This document shows, piece by piece, positions 1 to 7,631 of a stretch of 38,262 bases of DNA. The translations under genes and the position numbers were made by a program. Under the pieces are notes generated by a model. It saw only the letters and a program-made list of their open reading frames with translations, searched no databases and was not told where the DNA came from. Each line of letters opens with the position of its first letter. The first letter of the stretch is position 1. The stretch is from Candidatus Thorarchaeota archaeon (GTDB lineage: Archaea; Asgardarchaeota; Thorarchaeia; Thorarchaeales; Thorarchaeaceae), in assembly GCA_004524595.1 (NCBI GenBank), contig SDOA01000026.1:1-38262 (forward strand), given 5' to 3'.

Positions 1-144
1 AGCTCCTTTTGTTATTGTTCCCTCTTCATGAATGGCATTTAATATTGCACATGCTCCTTTCCCAAAAATATAATCTCCATCCTGCTCAAACCATAATTTG
101 TAGTCAGGAGAGAGCCAGTTACTCTTGGTTTCTTTCTTGGACAT
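1..144 (-). CDS. ModE-like molybdate-responsive regulator, N-terminal part
   Basis: Partial gene: only the first 48 codons lie in the window and the rest continues past base 1. The translation contains PDYKLWFEQDGDYIFGKG followed by an ILNAIHEEGTI helix. This matches the start of the ModE winged-helix domain, whose consensus has a KLWLE-dG-vfGeGr stretch and then a helix leading into the recognition region. ModE-family proteins respond to molybdate or tungstate and control transport and cofactor genes; in archaea many are single-domain HTH proteins. The ATG at 144 is preceded by a GAGGT ribosome site. A molybdenum cofactor nucleotidyltransferase gene lies about 15 kb away. Whether a molbindin domain follows cannot be seen. 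Confidence 0.72.
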   Translation of the reverse strand, partial: MSKKETKSNWLSPDYKLWFEQDGDYIFGKGACAILNAIHEEGTITKGA

Positions 145-198
145 GTGGCTACCTCAAGTACAATATTGCGATTGTTCATACCGAATAGTGAATAGATA

Positions 199-450
199 CT
201 AATGACCCCAACGGAGTCGCTCTGGTTTTGTCTCCTTCTTGAAGGCCTTCTTCACAATCTTCCAATGGTCAGCACAGACATAGGTCTTCCTTGCCCTTGC
301 GTCTTTCACTTTTAGACCAGAACTTGTTATACTCTCCATAATTCTTACTGTTGCAAATGATCTCTTTGATGGTTTTCTACAACCAACTATGCTGCATTCC
401 TTTTCTGACGACACTTGGGACACTTCAAATGTGTAAGAGTGACTGAGCAT
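199..450 (-). CDS. Small CxxxxC/CxxH putative zinc protein, 83 aa
   Basis: I do not recognise a named family. The 83-residue protein has C19-x4-C24 followed by RKPSKRS, then YVCADHW with a C-x2-H pair, and a basic tail ending in ERLRWGH. Two separated cysteine/histidine pairs with abundant lysine and arginine suggest one zinc site and nucleic-acid or ribosome binding, but that is inference. A longer reading frame exists upstream, but it overlaps the 3' end of the AIR-synthase-like gene. The ATG at 450 lies 22 bases after that gene's stop, so I chose it, although I see no clear ribosome site in front of it. It is probably cotranscribed with the upstream gene. Confidence 0.6.
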   Translation of the reverse strand: MLSHSYTFEVSQVSSEKECSIVGCRKPSKRSFATVRIMESITSSGLKVKDARARKTYVCADHWKIVKKAFKKETKPERLRWGH

Positions 451-472
451 TATAACTATAACGCAGACAAGC

Positions 473-1465
473 TCAATCGTGGTCATTTCTTGGAGTGAGA
501 ACTGATCCTTTTGTGAAATCGAACATAATACCTTGTTCATCACCCAAGGCGAGCTTGACAATCTTGGATGCATCAACCGAACCGATTCTACAAGCGGACA
601 GACCATGTTCCTTTGCCACTTGTTTTAACTCAGGAATATTTTCTTCAGTAGTAGCAAGTAAGAAGCCCAAAGAGATATACATTCGTAGCCAATCTTCTAA
701 TGGGATGTCCTTTGGCCGAGATCTATTGATAGCATCAAGATCAATGATGCCACCCTTTCCTGAATACTCAAGCATCATTGATGCTGTTCCAACAATTCCT
801 GCGACAGAAACATCCTTTGAAGCTGTAACTAGTTTCTTGAGAGCAATATCGTTCATAACGGAGAGTCGTCTGACAACAGAATCAGAGGTCCTATTGGTGA
901 CGGAGTCCCATCCAAGATTATAATGAGCACCTCTCATTCCTTTCCTGTCAAATAGAACAGCGAGAATATTACCTACTTGGGCACCTCCAGCAGTAAGAAG
1001 ATACTCTTTTTGTACAACACCTGTGGCAGAACCAACAACATAGGTAGATGATGAACGAGGATTGGTATGTCCTCTAACAATAGGCACTTTGAAGGTATGG
1101 GACCCTGAGATTAATCCGTCGAGAATGGCTTCACCAATTTGTTGGTCAGAATATGATAATGCCACTGCAAAAGATGTCGGAACCCCACCAGCGGCATAAA
1201 TGTCCATTACACTAGCGAGGACTGCATTGAATCCTGCTGCACGAGGATGCTGAATACAGAGGTCCTCAACAATAGCATCAGTCGTTAAGAGAATCATATC
1301 ATCAGAATTCGTACTAATAGCTGCAGAGTCTTCTCCAAGGCCATGAGGTGTATCACCTTTGAACGATTCAAGACGAAGTTTATCGATAATAGAAGGAAGT
1401 ACGAATTTGCGAGAGATTCCATCAAAAGTCAGCAACATTTCTAAAATATCAGTTAGGCGTGTCAA
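473..1465 (-). CDS. AIR synthase-related protein (methanogenesis marker 2-like)
   Basis: A 330-residue protein of the PurM/ThiL/SelD/HypE ATP-binding superfamily. An N-terminal helical segment is followed by the GLGEDSAAI glycine-acid motif (about residues 42-50), a LTTDAIVEDL strand, an ASVMDIYAAGG motif and a GHTNPRS segment, which is the fold's usual order. It looks closest to the 'putative methanogenesis marker protein 2' subgroup, found in methanogens and some other anaerobic archaea. The substrate is unknown; family members phosphorylate or activate small molecules with ATP. The start is TTG, supported by a GGGTGA ribosome site six bases upstream. ThiL or HypE are alternatives, but the length and motif spacing fit the marker-2 group better. 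Confidence 0.75.
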   Translation of the reverse strand: MTRLTDILEMLLTFDGISRKFVLPSIIDKLRLESFKGDTPHGLGEDSAAISTNSDDMILLTTDAIVEDLCIQHPRAAGFNAVLASVMDIYAAGGVPTSFAVALSYSDQQIGEAILDGLISGSHTFKVPIVRGHTNPRSSSTYVVGSATGVVQKEYLLTAGGAQVGNILAVLFDRKGMRGAHYNLGWDSVTNRTSDSVVRRLSVMNDIALKKLVTASKDVSVAGIVGTASMMLEYSGKGGIIDLDAINRSRPKDIPLEDWLRMYISLGFLLATTEENIPELKQVAKEHGLSACRIGSVDASKIVKLALGDEQGIMFDFTKGSVLTPRNDHD

Positions 1466-1497
1466 GAACAGTCACCCAGTTATGAACATCTTAACTC

Positions 1498-1623
1498 CTA
1501 TGGGCCACTCATAAAATCTATCACGAAGGCAGTCTGACCTAGTATGATGCCAATCCCGAGTAATGAGATTCCAATCATGAAATAGATGAGTGCTCTTATC
1601 TCTGGACGAATTTCTTCTAACAA
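1498..1623 (-). CDS. Possible 41-aa single-span membrane protein
   Basis: A short reading frame between two genes of the same strand. It starts at TTG with GGTGA seven bases upstream. The product begins with a charged LLEEIRPEIR segment and continues with a hydrophobic stretch from about residue 11 to 30 (ALIYFMIGISLLGIGIILGQ), then a short tail. The frame is open further upstream to the preceding stop, but no usual start codon is present there. It is too short for standard gene finders. The evidence is the ribosome site, the clean transmembrane segment and the gene-free interval; function is unknown. Confidence 0.45.
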   Translation of the reverse strand: MLEEIRPEIRALIYFMIGISLLGIGIILGQTAFVIDFMSGP

Positions 1624-1707
1624 TATTATTTCACCTTCGCTGATTGCGTTGGCCTTCTTGTTACTTATAGACGTTTTGGGACTGTTGAAAGGCTCTATCA
1701 GCTGATA

Positions 1708-2007
1708 TTACCGTATTCGAAACTTCTTTGCTATATCTTTTGGGATAGCATCAGGATATTCTTCATCCTTTGCGGAGATACTTGGTTCTAAGACCTTTTT
1801 GACCTCGGGTTTGCATGTGCCATCGTCGCGCATTCGCCGTTCGATACATTTGGAAAATTGACACCAAGCTCCATCGCATTCTTCATCAATCCATGTGCAC
1901 CAGACAATCTTCTTTGCACCCTTCTGGAGAATCTTCAGGGCAGAAGGCTGTTTGATGCATTTGAAGTTTTTACAAAGTGCTGTACATTCTTTATCACCTG
2001 TTGCCAT
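1708..2007 (-). CDS. Cysteine-rich small protein, 99 aa, unknown function
   Basis: Unrecognised family. The 99-residue product carries eight cysteines: CTALCKNFKC near the N terminus, a WCTWIDEEC block, a WCQFSKC block and a last GTC. The regular spacing suggests metal binding, either an iron-sulfur or a zinc site, in a soluble protein. The second half is charged and proline-bearing and probably flexible. I chose ATG at 2007, with GGAG about nine bases upstream, over a TTG five codons earlier that overlaps that ribosome site. It lies in a same-strand run with the zinc-ribbon coiled-coil gene upstream, separated by about 40 bases. Confidence 0.6.
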   Translation of the reverse strand: MATGDKECTALCKNFKCIKQPSALKILQKGAKKIVWCTWIDEECDGAWCQFSKCIERRMRDDGTCKPEVKKVLEPSISAKDEEYPDAIPKDIAKKFRIR

Positions 2008-2047
2008 AACACTTCGCTCCAAATTTGTATTTCTAAGTTATTGATTC

Positions 2048-2851
2048 TCACCTTTTTGTTGCCATGCCAAGTAATTCATCTAACCTCTTTTGTCCTCCTT
2101 CAACAATACGAATACCCCGCTCGAGCTTTTCCTTGGACTCCTCATATTTGGATCTAGAAATGTCGCCAATCTTGAACTTGGCATCAAGTCGACTTGTTTC
2201 TTTATGAAGCAACTTCAAAGTCTTCCTAATTCCCTTTGACCATTTCTTACTGGTTTTAATTGCATCTTTGAGATTAGACCTCAATTCCTTTATTGTTCCA
2301 AGGATATCTTCACGCTGTTCGCTATATACTTCTTTGTTCAGAGTACCAGAGATTTCTTCGAGTTTTGTCAGTCTGCTCTCATGCTTATCAAGAGCATCGA
2401 GTAATTGTTCTAGAACTATTTTTTGTGTAACTGAGGTTAATTCACGTCTACGTTGTTTAAGGCGTTCAAACTCGTTTCTCAATGTTTCAGCCCGAAGTGT
2501 CAATACTTCTCTGTTAGCCTGTCGAAGTTGAAGTGCCTGCCGGGTTGCCTTGGTCTGTTCTATAATTCGATTCAGTTCATCATCAATGACCTCTAACTCA
2601 GCCTTGGATAGTAAAATGGCTGATGAGTCATAGTCCATATCATCTATGTGTATTTCAAAATGAGGTAAGGATGGTGGAACAACTTCATCAACCGCAACAT
2701 CGAAATCAATAATTTCTTTGGCAGGAGCGTCGCTCCCTTCGAGAGATTTGTCAATTTCGCGGAGAGGTAGTGGGGTTCCGCAGAGTTTGCAGAATTTTCC
2801 CTCGGGTACTTCATGACCGCAAGAGGGACATTCAATAAGTGGTTCAGGCAT
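2048..2851 (-). CDS. Zinc-ribbon plus coiled-coil protein, 267 aa
   Basis: The N terminus holds a zinc ribbon of the form CPSCGHEVPEGKFCKLCG (about residues 8-25). An acidic linker follows, then a long heptad-rich helical region from about residue 75 to 200. The C-terminal stretch FKIGDISRSKYEESKEKLERG resembles a SHOCT-like short helical pair. No enzymatic motif or membrane segment is visible. Architectures with one zinc ribbon and a coiled coil are common in archaea and usually annotated as hypothetical; a scaffold or nucleic-acid-associated role would be a guess. The ATG at 2851 has a purine-rich GGATGG site upstream. Confidence 0.65.
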   Translation of the reverse strand: MPEPLIECPSCGHEVPEGKFCKLCGTPLPLREIDKSLEGSDAPAKEIIDFDVAVDEVVPPSLPHFEIHIDDMDYDSSAILLSKAELEVIDDELNRIIEQTKATRQALQLRQANREVLTLRAETLRNEFERLKQRRRELTSVTQKIVLEQLLDALDKHESRLTKLEEISGTLNKEVYSEQREDILGTIKELRSNLKDAIKTSKKWSKGIRKTLKLLHKETSRLDAKFKIGDISRSKYEESKEKLERGIRIVEGGQKRLDELLGMATKR

Positions 2852-2913
2852 TATTTATTCCATCCACAGCAAATAATGGTCTTATCAAACAGACCACTTG
2901 GCTAATGTATGAT

Positions 2914-3231
2914 TCATGTTAGCGTGCCTAATCGGCTGGCAACTTCATCAAGCTGTGCTTTTGTCGTCACAATAGTATCAGCACCATAGGTTGGAAGCAC
3001 TTTGAGTTCCTCAACTAATAGTGCGATTGCTTTTATTGCATCGATCTCTTTCTTGTCTAATGATCCATCAGGAAAAGTGAGAGATGCTTCAATCCACTTT
3101 GTTTTCGTATCATCAATCGGAAAGAGACAGTAGATATAGTCGTCGTTACAGCATATGAAGGAGGGAGTCTTCTCCCATGCTTCTGCCAATAGCGCACCAA
3201 ATGCCTTCGCGTTTTCAGCTTTATCAGCCAT
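2914..3231 (-). CDS. Hypothetical protein, 105 aa
   Basis: A compact soluble protein without recognised motifs. The N terminus is helical (ENAKAFGALLAEAWEKT). A strand-rich middle has a CCNDDYIYCLFPID segment, and the C terminus is again helical with a VEELKVLPTYGADTIVTT strand and turn. Three cysteines cluster in the middle, but their spacing does not suggest a standard metal site. It stands between the coiled-coil gene and the tRNA endonuclease gene on the same strand, with spacers of about 60 and 80 bases. The composition looks like a real protein rather than a chance frame, and the GAGGATGA stretch before the ATG is a plausible ribosome site. Confidence 0.55.
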   Translation of the reverse strand: MADKAENAKAFGALLAEAWEKTPSFICCNDDYIYCLFPIDDTKTKWIEASLTFPDGSLDKKEIDAIKAIALLVEELKVLPTYGADTIVTTKAQLDEVASRLGTLT

Positions 3232-3313
3232 CAGGATTCATCCTCGGGGCTAGATGTTATATCAAACAACATAATTGCGAACTTAATTGTTTTGCTCATG
3301 GATAGATATGGCG

Positions 3314-3877
3314 CTATGGACGATGCCAGATGAAAGAATAATGCGCAATTTCACCATTCTCTTTGACCGTAGCAATGATGAAACGTTTTCTAACACTTGT
3401 AGCAAGCCGTCCTGCTCGCACAATATCTAAGGGAACAACACCAACCTTCTGAGGAATGACATGTACTAAGAACGGTGCATGATCTAGACCTGGTCCTTTC
3501 TCATACACTGCAAAGTCTGTACCAAATTTCAGCCCGGGACGAACAACATAACCTCTCTCGCGGAGTTGACTATAGACTAAAAATCGATCTTTGAAATCTT
3601 CAGAAGTCGATGCGCCTAAAGATATGAGTTCATCTAAGGAGAGGGTTCGATCTCTGGAATCAATGACTTTGAGTTTAGATTCTCTTGTAAGATACGCACA
3701 CTCCAGTAGGGAGAGTTCAAGAGGTTTGTCAAACACTGCGGATTTTGGTTTTCTGATTCCAACTGGTTGACCAAAGTATCCTTGTTCATAGAGCTGCATT
3801 CCATCTTCAGGATTCCAGACGATAGCTCGGTCGCTAATAAGAGTGGCCACTGGAATTGTAGAAATACTGTCGGTCAA
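3314..3877 (-). CDS. endA: tRNA-splicing endonuclease
   Basis: Cleaves introns out of archaeal pre-tRNAs at bulge-helix-bulge motifs. The 187 residues match the short EndA subunit that forms homotetramers. The catalytic triad is visible in the C-terminal nuclease domain: Y125 in GLKFGTDFAVYEKGPG, H133 in DHAPFLVHV and K164 in LATSVRKRF. The N-terminal 90 residues form the usual substrate-recognition half. Translation starts at TTG, preceded by GGGTG seven bases upstream. The following DUF47 gene is on the same strand and ends 19 bases before this start, so the two may be cotranscribed. Confidence 0.93.
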   Translation of the reverse strand: MTDSISTIPVATLISDRAIVWNPEDGMQLYEQGYFGQPVGIRKPKSAVFDKPLELSLLECAYLTRESKLKVIDSRDRTLSLDELISLGASTSEDFKDRFLVYSQLRERGYVVRPGLKFGTDFAVYEKGPGLDHAPFLVHVIPQKVGVVPLDIVRAGRLATSVRKRFIIATVKENGEIAHYSFIWHRP

Positions 3878-3895
3878 TTTGATACACCCGCATCA

Positions 3896-4558
3896 TCACA
3901 TGTTTAGAGTAAGTGATAATGCTCTGATTGTGATTGCAGCATCTTCTCCAAAGTTGGAGATGTCCTCCATCATATTGATGAAATCGCGGAATCTCAAGAG
4001 GACACCTATAGGAATATCTAAAGGATAGAGCAAAGATACAATCTCTCTCTGAATTCCATCGACCTGTTTCTCAAGATTACATATCTCATCGGCGCGTTTC
4101 ATTGACTCTTGCATATTAATAGAAAGAAACCGAACCGCCTCTCTCTGTTGGGTGATTTCTTCAAGCACTAATTCACTTAGCTTTCTGATCTTATTCTTCA
4201 GTTCACCTTCGGGAGTCCATTGACCAACAATAGCAGCCAGATGATGCATACACCATTCTGCACCATCAGCTAATTTGTCGTTATAATGTACAAGGCGGAG
4301 AAGATCCTCTCTCTGCATGAGAGCATGAGCTTTAGCCAGTTCATTAAGGATAGTACGCTTCAAATCATCACCCTTTATCTCAAGCGCGGTAACCTTATCG
4401 AGGTCTTCGGAACTGATTTCATTCTTTCCTGTTAGCCAATCAGATACGGCATTTGCAACTATCTTGCTAGCAGACAGAGCGGCTCTGAAATGTTCTTCTA
4501 TCATCTGAGTGATATTGCTAAGCTCGGAAGTTAGGAATCTATCATTATCAAGGACCAT
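3896..4558 (-). CDS. DUF47 / PhoU-like protein
   Basis: An all-helical protein of about 220 residues resembling the DUF47 (PhoU-related) family, often paired with Pit-type phosphate transporters and probably a regulator of phosphate uptake. Typical signs are a long-helix bundle with ALEIKGDDLKRTILNELAK, an EICNLEKQVDGIQREI helix pair carrying the acidic E-x-x-x-D pattern, and a final FRDFINMMEDISNFGEDAA helix. No phosphate transporter is adjacent here. Its divergent neighbour instead encodes the lipid-phosphate phosphatase UppP, which releases phosphate. I chose ATG at 4558 behind GGGTG over a GTG three codons upstream. Confidence 0.8.
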   Translation of the reverse strand: MVLDNDRFLTSELSNITQMIEEHFRAALSASKIVANAVSDWLTGKNEISSEDLDKVTALEIKGDDLKRTILNELAKAHALMQREDLLRLVHYNDKLADGAEWCMHHLAAIVGQWTPEGELKNKIRKLSELVLEEITQQREAVRFLSINMQESMKRADEICNLEKQVDGIQREIVSLLYPLDIPIGVLLRFRDFINMMEDISNFGEDAAITIRALSLTLNM

Positions 4559-4640
4559 TTCATGCACCCTTCTTGGGCTGGAGTCGGGTGGAGTATCCTT
4601 TTAATACTTCTGGACATCGCTAGGCGAGAGGAATTTCACA

Positions 4641-5438
4641 GTGGAACTATGGCAAATAATCGTTGCACTCCTTCAAGGACTCATCGAATGGCTTCCAATT
4701 AGTAGCGAGGGGCAAGTTGTATTCTTCATCTACAATTTCACCACAGTTCCAACAGAACAGATTATGTCGTTAGTTATCTGGCTTCATCTAGGGACAGCTC
4801 TTGCGGTGATAGTACGATACCCTAAAACAATAATAGAGATCATATCATTAAAAGATAGAAAATTACTGAAACTGCTTATTTTAGCCACCACAGGAACTGC
4901 AATCACTGCAATTCCACTCTACTTTTTCCTCAAGACCAGCATTTCAGTATTTCAGGGTGAATTATTGAATATACTAGTTGGGATTCTTCTTCTAGTGACC
5001 GCGTTCATGTTGTACATCCCAACTCGTAGAAAGGACGAGGTAGTTCACAATGAAGAAATGAAAGAAGTGAGTGAGAGAGAGGCTATTCTGACAGGACTTG
5101 TTCAAGGAACATCAGTCCTGCCAGGCTTGAGTCGTTCCGGTGTCACAATTTCATCTCTTCTGATGCAGAAAATTGACAAAGAAACTGCTCTGCGTTTCAG
5201 TTTCCTGATGAGCGTTCCTGCAGTCTTAGGAATTCTAATCTTAGAGATTTTAACAGGAGCCCAAATTCCCGCCAGTGTCAGCATAGTTGATTTGGTAATC
5301 ATCGAGCTTATTGTCTTTGTAGTAGGACTGGGTTCAATGGAATTCTTATTGAGACTGGCAAGGAAAGTCAGCTTTTGGAAACTGTGTCTAATATTGGCAT
5401 TAGTAGCAATACTCTTTGGACTTCCCGCATTTATCTAG
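4641..5438 (+). CDS. uppP: Undecaprenyl-diphosphatase (BacA/UppP family)
   Basis: An integral membrane phosphatase that recycles polyprenyl diphosphate to the monophosphate lipid carrier used for glycan assembly. The 265 residues hold about eight hydrophobic segments. Both family signatures are present: EWLPISSEGQ near residue 17 and VLPGLSRSGVTISS near residue 158, with the active-site glutamate, serine and arginine. In archaea the likely substrate is a dolichyl-type carrier, an inference. GTG is the start, with AGAGGA eight bases upstream. It diverges from the DUF47 gene across about 80 bases that must hold both promoters, and converges on the gene at 5450 with an 11-base gap. Confidence 0.92.
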   Translation: MELWQIIVALLQGLIEWLPISSEGQVVFFIYNFTTVPTEQIMSLVIWLHLGTALAVIVRYPKTIIEIISLKDRKLLKLLILATTGTAITAIPLYFFLKTSISVFQGELLNILVGILLLVTAFMLYIPTRRKDEVVHNEEMKEVSEREAILTGLVQGTSVLPGLSRSGVTISSLLMQKIDKETALRFSFLMSVPAVLGILILEILTGAQIPASVSIVDLVIIELIVFVVGLGSMEFLLRLARKVSFWKLCLILALVAILFGLPAFI

Positions 5439-5449
5439 ACTGTCATGAC

Positions 5450-6166
5450 TCATGGACGTTTTTGAAACATGATGGCAATAGGCGCGTTTGCCTTCCGCCA
5501 CTCTGCAAGTTTGCCATCATAATCTAATGGGATTGGATGCCTTCCATGATTACCAATGACAATGAAGAGTGTATCATCACGAGCCTGACGCAATAAGACT
5601 TTGATCCAGTTGTCTGTTCGACGCACAATTTTCTCAAGCAAGGTCTTCGGAGGTGTTCTGTGCCCGTATTGTGCATATAGACTCTCAAAATCAAGAAAGT
5701 GGAGATAGAGAAGCTCACTTTTGAAGATGTGCTTTGTTGACTCGATATAGGTAGCCATATCATCACGTGGATTTACTGAATACTTTGTATCGAATCCAAA
5801 ATCAGGCATATCCTGCTCTCGACAAATTACTTTTGTTGCCTTTCCACTATTTTGAACGTGATTGATTAAATGAAAGCCATCTTGGGAACCACGCAATAAT
5901 GTGCGAATCAAAGGTATTGCATAGGGATCTTCTGTTTCTATGAGCGCGAGAGCTTCCATATTTTTGATGAGGGCTTCAGGTTTGTAGACCACAGCTTCGA
6001 AGAGGCCAAAATTATCTATTACGACCATAACCACTGCTTTTGCATTAAATTTCGATAGCAGTTCTTGATTTGGTGGTAAGAGTCCCTCAGGTGTAGTGAG
6101 TCCCAGAAAGCCCAATATCGTTGATGGAAACTCCATTGCAGTGGTTCGTACCTGTGGATATGACAT
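5450..6166 (-). CDS. Alkaline phosphatase-superfamily protein, possibly inactive
   Basis: The 238-residue sequence shows the alkaline phosphatase / phosphodiesterase fold in short form. The first strand and metal aspartate are AVVMVVIDNFG (D51), the second metal segment is HFLDFESLYAQYGH (D159, H169), and the last is IVIGNHGRHP (N206, H207, H210). Two features are odd. The usual aspartate of the D-H-G motif is asparagine, and the P-x-x-T nucleophile region reads DPYAIPLIRTLLRG, with no serine or threonine at the expected place. It may be a weak phosphodiesterase or a binding protein. ATG at 6166 follows GAGGA. It is convergent with uppP. Confidence 0.65.
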   Translation of the reverse strand: MSYPQVRTTAMEFPSTILGFLGLTTPEGLLPPNQELLSKFNAKAVVMVVIDNFGLFEAVVYKPEALIKNMEALALIETEDPYAIPLIRTLLRGSQDGFHLINHVQNSGKATKVICREQDMPDFGFDTKYSVNPRDDMATYIESTKHIFKSELLYLHFLDFESLYAQYGHRTPPKTLLEKIVRRTDNWIKVLLRQARDDTLFIVIGNHGRHPIPLDYDGKLAEWRKANAPIAIMFQKRP

Positions 6167-6277
6167 TCCGATTTCCTCAATCCTCTACAGTCTTATTATT
6201 GCCTGACCCTCAATAACCTTTTGTGAATGTCTATATATGACATGCTCTCTCACAAAAAAGAAATGGGTACCATCTTC

Positions 6278-6287
6278 TTTAATATAT
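6278..6287 (+). promoter_or_regulatory. TATA box of the Get3 gene
   Basis: The AT-rich run TTTAATATAT lies about 50 bases before the chosen Get3 ATG, which places the likely transcript start near 6310 and leaves a leader of about 25 bases containing the ribosome site. This is by pattern only. Confidence 0.5.
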
Positions 6288-6335
6288 GGAAGCTTTAAAG
6301 AGAGTACTGTAGTTAGGACAGAGAGAGGACCTCTT

Positions 6336-7307
6336 ATGACTCTCAGAGATGTTGTTTACAAAGATTCTGTCAAGTTCATCCTCTCAGGAGGAAAGGGTGG
6401 TGTGGGAAAAACAAGCTGTGCAGGAGCAATTGCAGTTCTTTCGGCACGTCATGGTTTTCGAACTCTGGTATTGTCTACAGACCCAGCTCATAGTCTGAGC
6501 GATAGTTTCGACCAGAACCTTTCGGGCGGCGAAGTTATAGCCATTGAAGGTTTTGATAATCTTTGGGGGATGGAGATTAGTACTGAGAAAGGTATGCAGC
6601 AATTCCAAGATGTGATTGGAGAAGGAGCAGCTGGGCCTGAAGCTCAAATGGCTGCGAACTTGATGGGTGACATGACAGGCATGGCACCACCGGGATCAGA
6701 TGAGGCTATGGCTTTTGGTAAGATTCTGGAGTTCATCGAAGATTCATCATATGATAGGGTAATCTTCGACACGGCTCCGACCGGTCATACTCTAAAACTC
6801 CTTGAGTTGCCAGATCTGTTGGATAGCTGGCTTGGTAAGATACTTACTCTTCGACAAAGACTCAGTTCAATGATGGGAGGTTTCAGGAGTCTATTGGGAG
6901 GAAGACAGGAAGATGAGGAAAACTCGTGGAAGATGATTCAACAGACTAAAGATAAGATTCGAGCTGCAAGGATTGAGCTATCTGACCCAGACACAACCCA
7001 ATTTGTCGTAGTCATGATTCCTGAAGCAATGGCAGTATTTGAAACACAGAGACTTCTCACGAATCTGAACTCATGGCATATTCCAGCAAATAAGATGGTT
7101 GTGAATCAACTTGTACCACCTAATCCTAATTGCCAGTTCTGTACAAAACGGTACGAGATGCAACAATCTAATCTCAAAGATATTCAGGAATTATATTCAG
7201 ATATGGACATCATTCAAGTGCCATTATTCGATAGTGAAATAAGAGGTGTCGAAGGGCTTACAAAGCTTGGTGAGATATTGATTGGTGATGAGGAGGTAGA
7301 ACTGTGA
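6336..7307 (+). CDS. get3: Get3/ArsA-type ATPase with CxxC
   Basis: A SIMIBI ATPase of the Get3/ArsA family, which in eukaryotes delivers tail-anchored proteins to the membrane. The deviant Walker A motif SGGKGGVGKT is at residues 17-26, the switch I region is STDPAHSLSD, and switch II is IFDTAPTGHTLKLLELP. The dimer-bridging zinc pair C266-x2-C269 sits in NCQFCTKRYEMQQ, which favours Get3 over an arsenite pump ATPase. The single 323-residue unit is the normal archaeal length. The frame runs back to 6237, but the promoter lies inside that part, and ATG 6336 follows a GAGAGG site. Its stop overlaps the start of a tiny membrane protein gene. Confidence 0.9.
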   Translation: MTLRDVVYKDSVKFILSGGKGGVGKTSCAGAIAVLSARHGFRTLVLSTDPAHSLSDSFDQNLSGGEVIAIEGFDNLWGMEISTEKGMQQFQDVIGEGAAGPEAQMAANLMGDMTGMAPPGSDEAMAFGKILEFIEDSSYDRVIFDTAPTGHTLKLLELPDLLDSWLGKILTLRQRLSSMMGGFRSLLGGRQEDEENSWKMIQQTKDKIRAARIELSDPDTTQFVVVMIPEAMAVFETQRLLTNLNSWHIPANKMVVNQLVPPNPNCQFCTKRYEMQQSNLKDIQELYSDMDIIQVPLFDSEIRGVEGLTKLGEILIGDEEVEL

Positions 7308-7408
7308 GAAAAGAAACTAAGAAGAAGATATACTCACTCGTCTTTCTACTCATATTACTTGTATCGGCAGTAGTTTCAACGATGCTACTTCTCGGATGGT
7401 TGCAATAA
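7304..7408 (+). CDS. 34-aa single-span membrane micro-protein coupled to Get3
   Basis: This GTG-initiated frame overlaps the Get3 stop codon and has a near-ideal GGAGGT ribosome site seven bases upstream. The product is MRKETKKKIYS followed by a hydrophobic helix of about 20 residues (VFLLILLVSAVVSTMLLLGW) and two more residues. A basic N terminus, one span and almost no tail predict N-in topology, like a minimal tail-anchored protein. Translational coupling to a tail-anchor delivery ATPase suggests a partner, substrate or membrane receptor fragment, but that is inference. I know of no named family. Gene finders with a length cut-off would miss it. Confidence 0.7.
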   Translation: MRKETKKKIYSLVFLLILLVSAVVSTMLLLGWLQ

Positions 7409-7418
7409 AAGAGAGATT

Positions 7419-7562
7419 CTATATCCCTTTTACACGTTTGACAACTGGGGGACGAACTTTGTATAGAATTCTACCACCACAGTATGGACATTTGACTCCG
7501 GGTAGGGTTTTAAGGCCATCAGGGGTTACTTCTCGATTGCAGCTATGACAAGTATAAACCAC
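7419..7562 (-). CDS. rpoP: DNA-directed RNA polymerase subunit P (Rpo12)
   Basis: The 47-residue product is the archaeal homologue of eukaryotic Rpb12, a small zinc-binding subunit that holds the Rpo3/Rpo10 platform. It begins MVYTCHSC, continues with VKCPYCGGRILYK and ends RPPVVKRVKGI, so the two CxxC pairs and the family's basic tail are all present. GTG at 7562 is the start, with GGTGGAG four bases upstream. The length is typical of the family. It is convergent with the Get3 micro-protein gene, with only ten bases between the stops, and lies downstream of the radical SAM gene on the same strand. Confidence 0.92.
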   Translation of the reverse strand: MVYTCHSCNREVTPDGLKTLPGVKCPYCGGRILYKVRPPVVKRVKGI

Positions 7563-7631
7563 AGTGCTCCACCAACTGGTTCTCGATTAATTCAGCAATA
7601 TGAACCTTTGCTTAAGGCAAGTTCTCAATAG

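Noticed and set aside
6237..6335. N-terminal extension of Get3
   Set aside because: The extension would include the TATA box at 6278 and has no homology to Get3; ATG at 6336 has a ribosome site and starts just before the P-loop.
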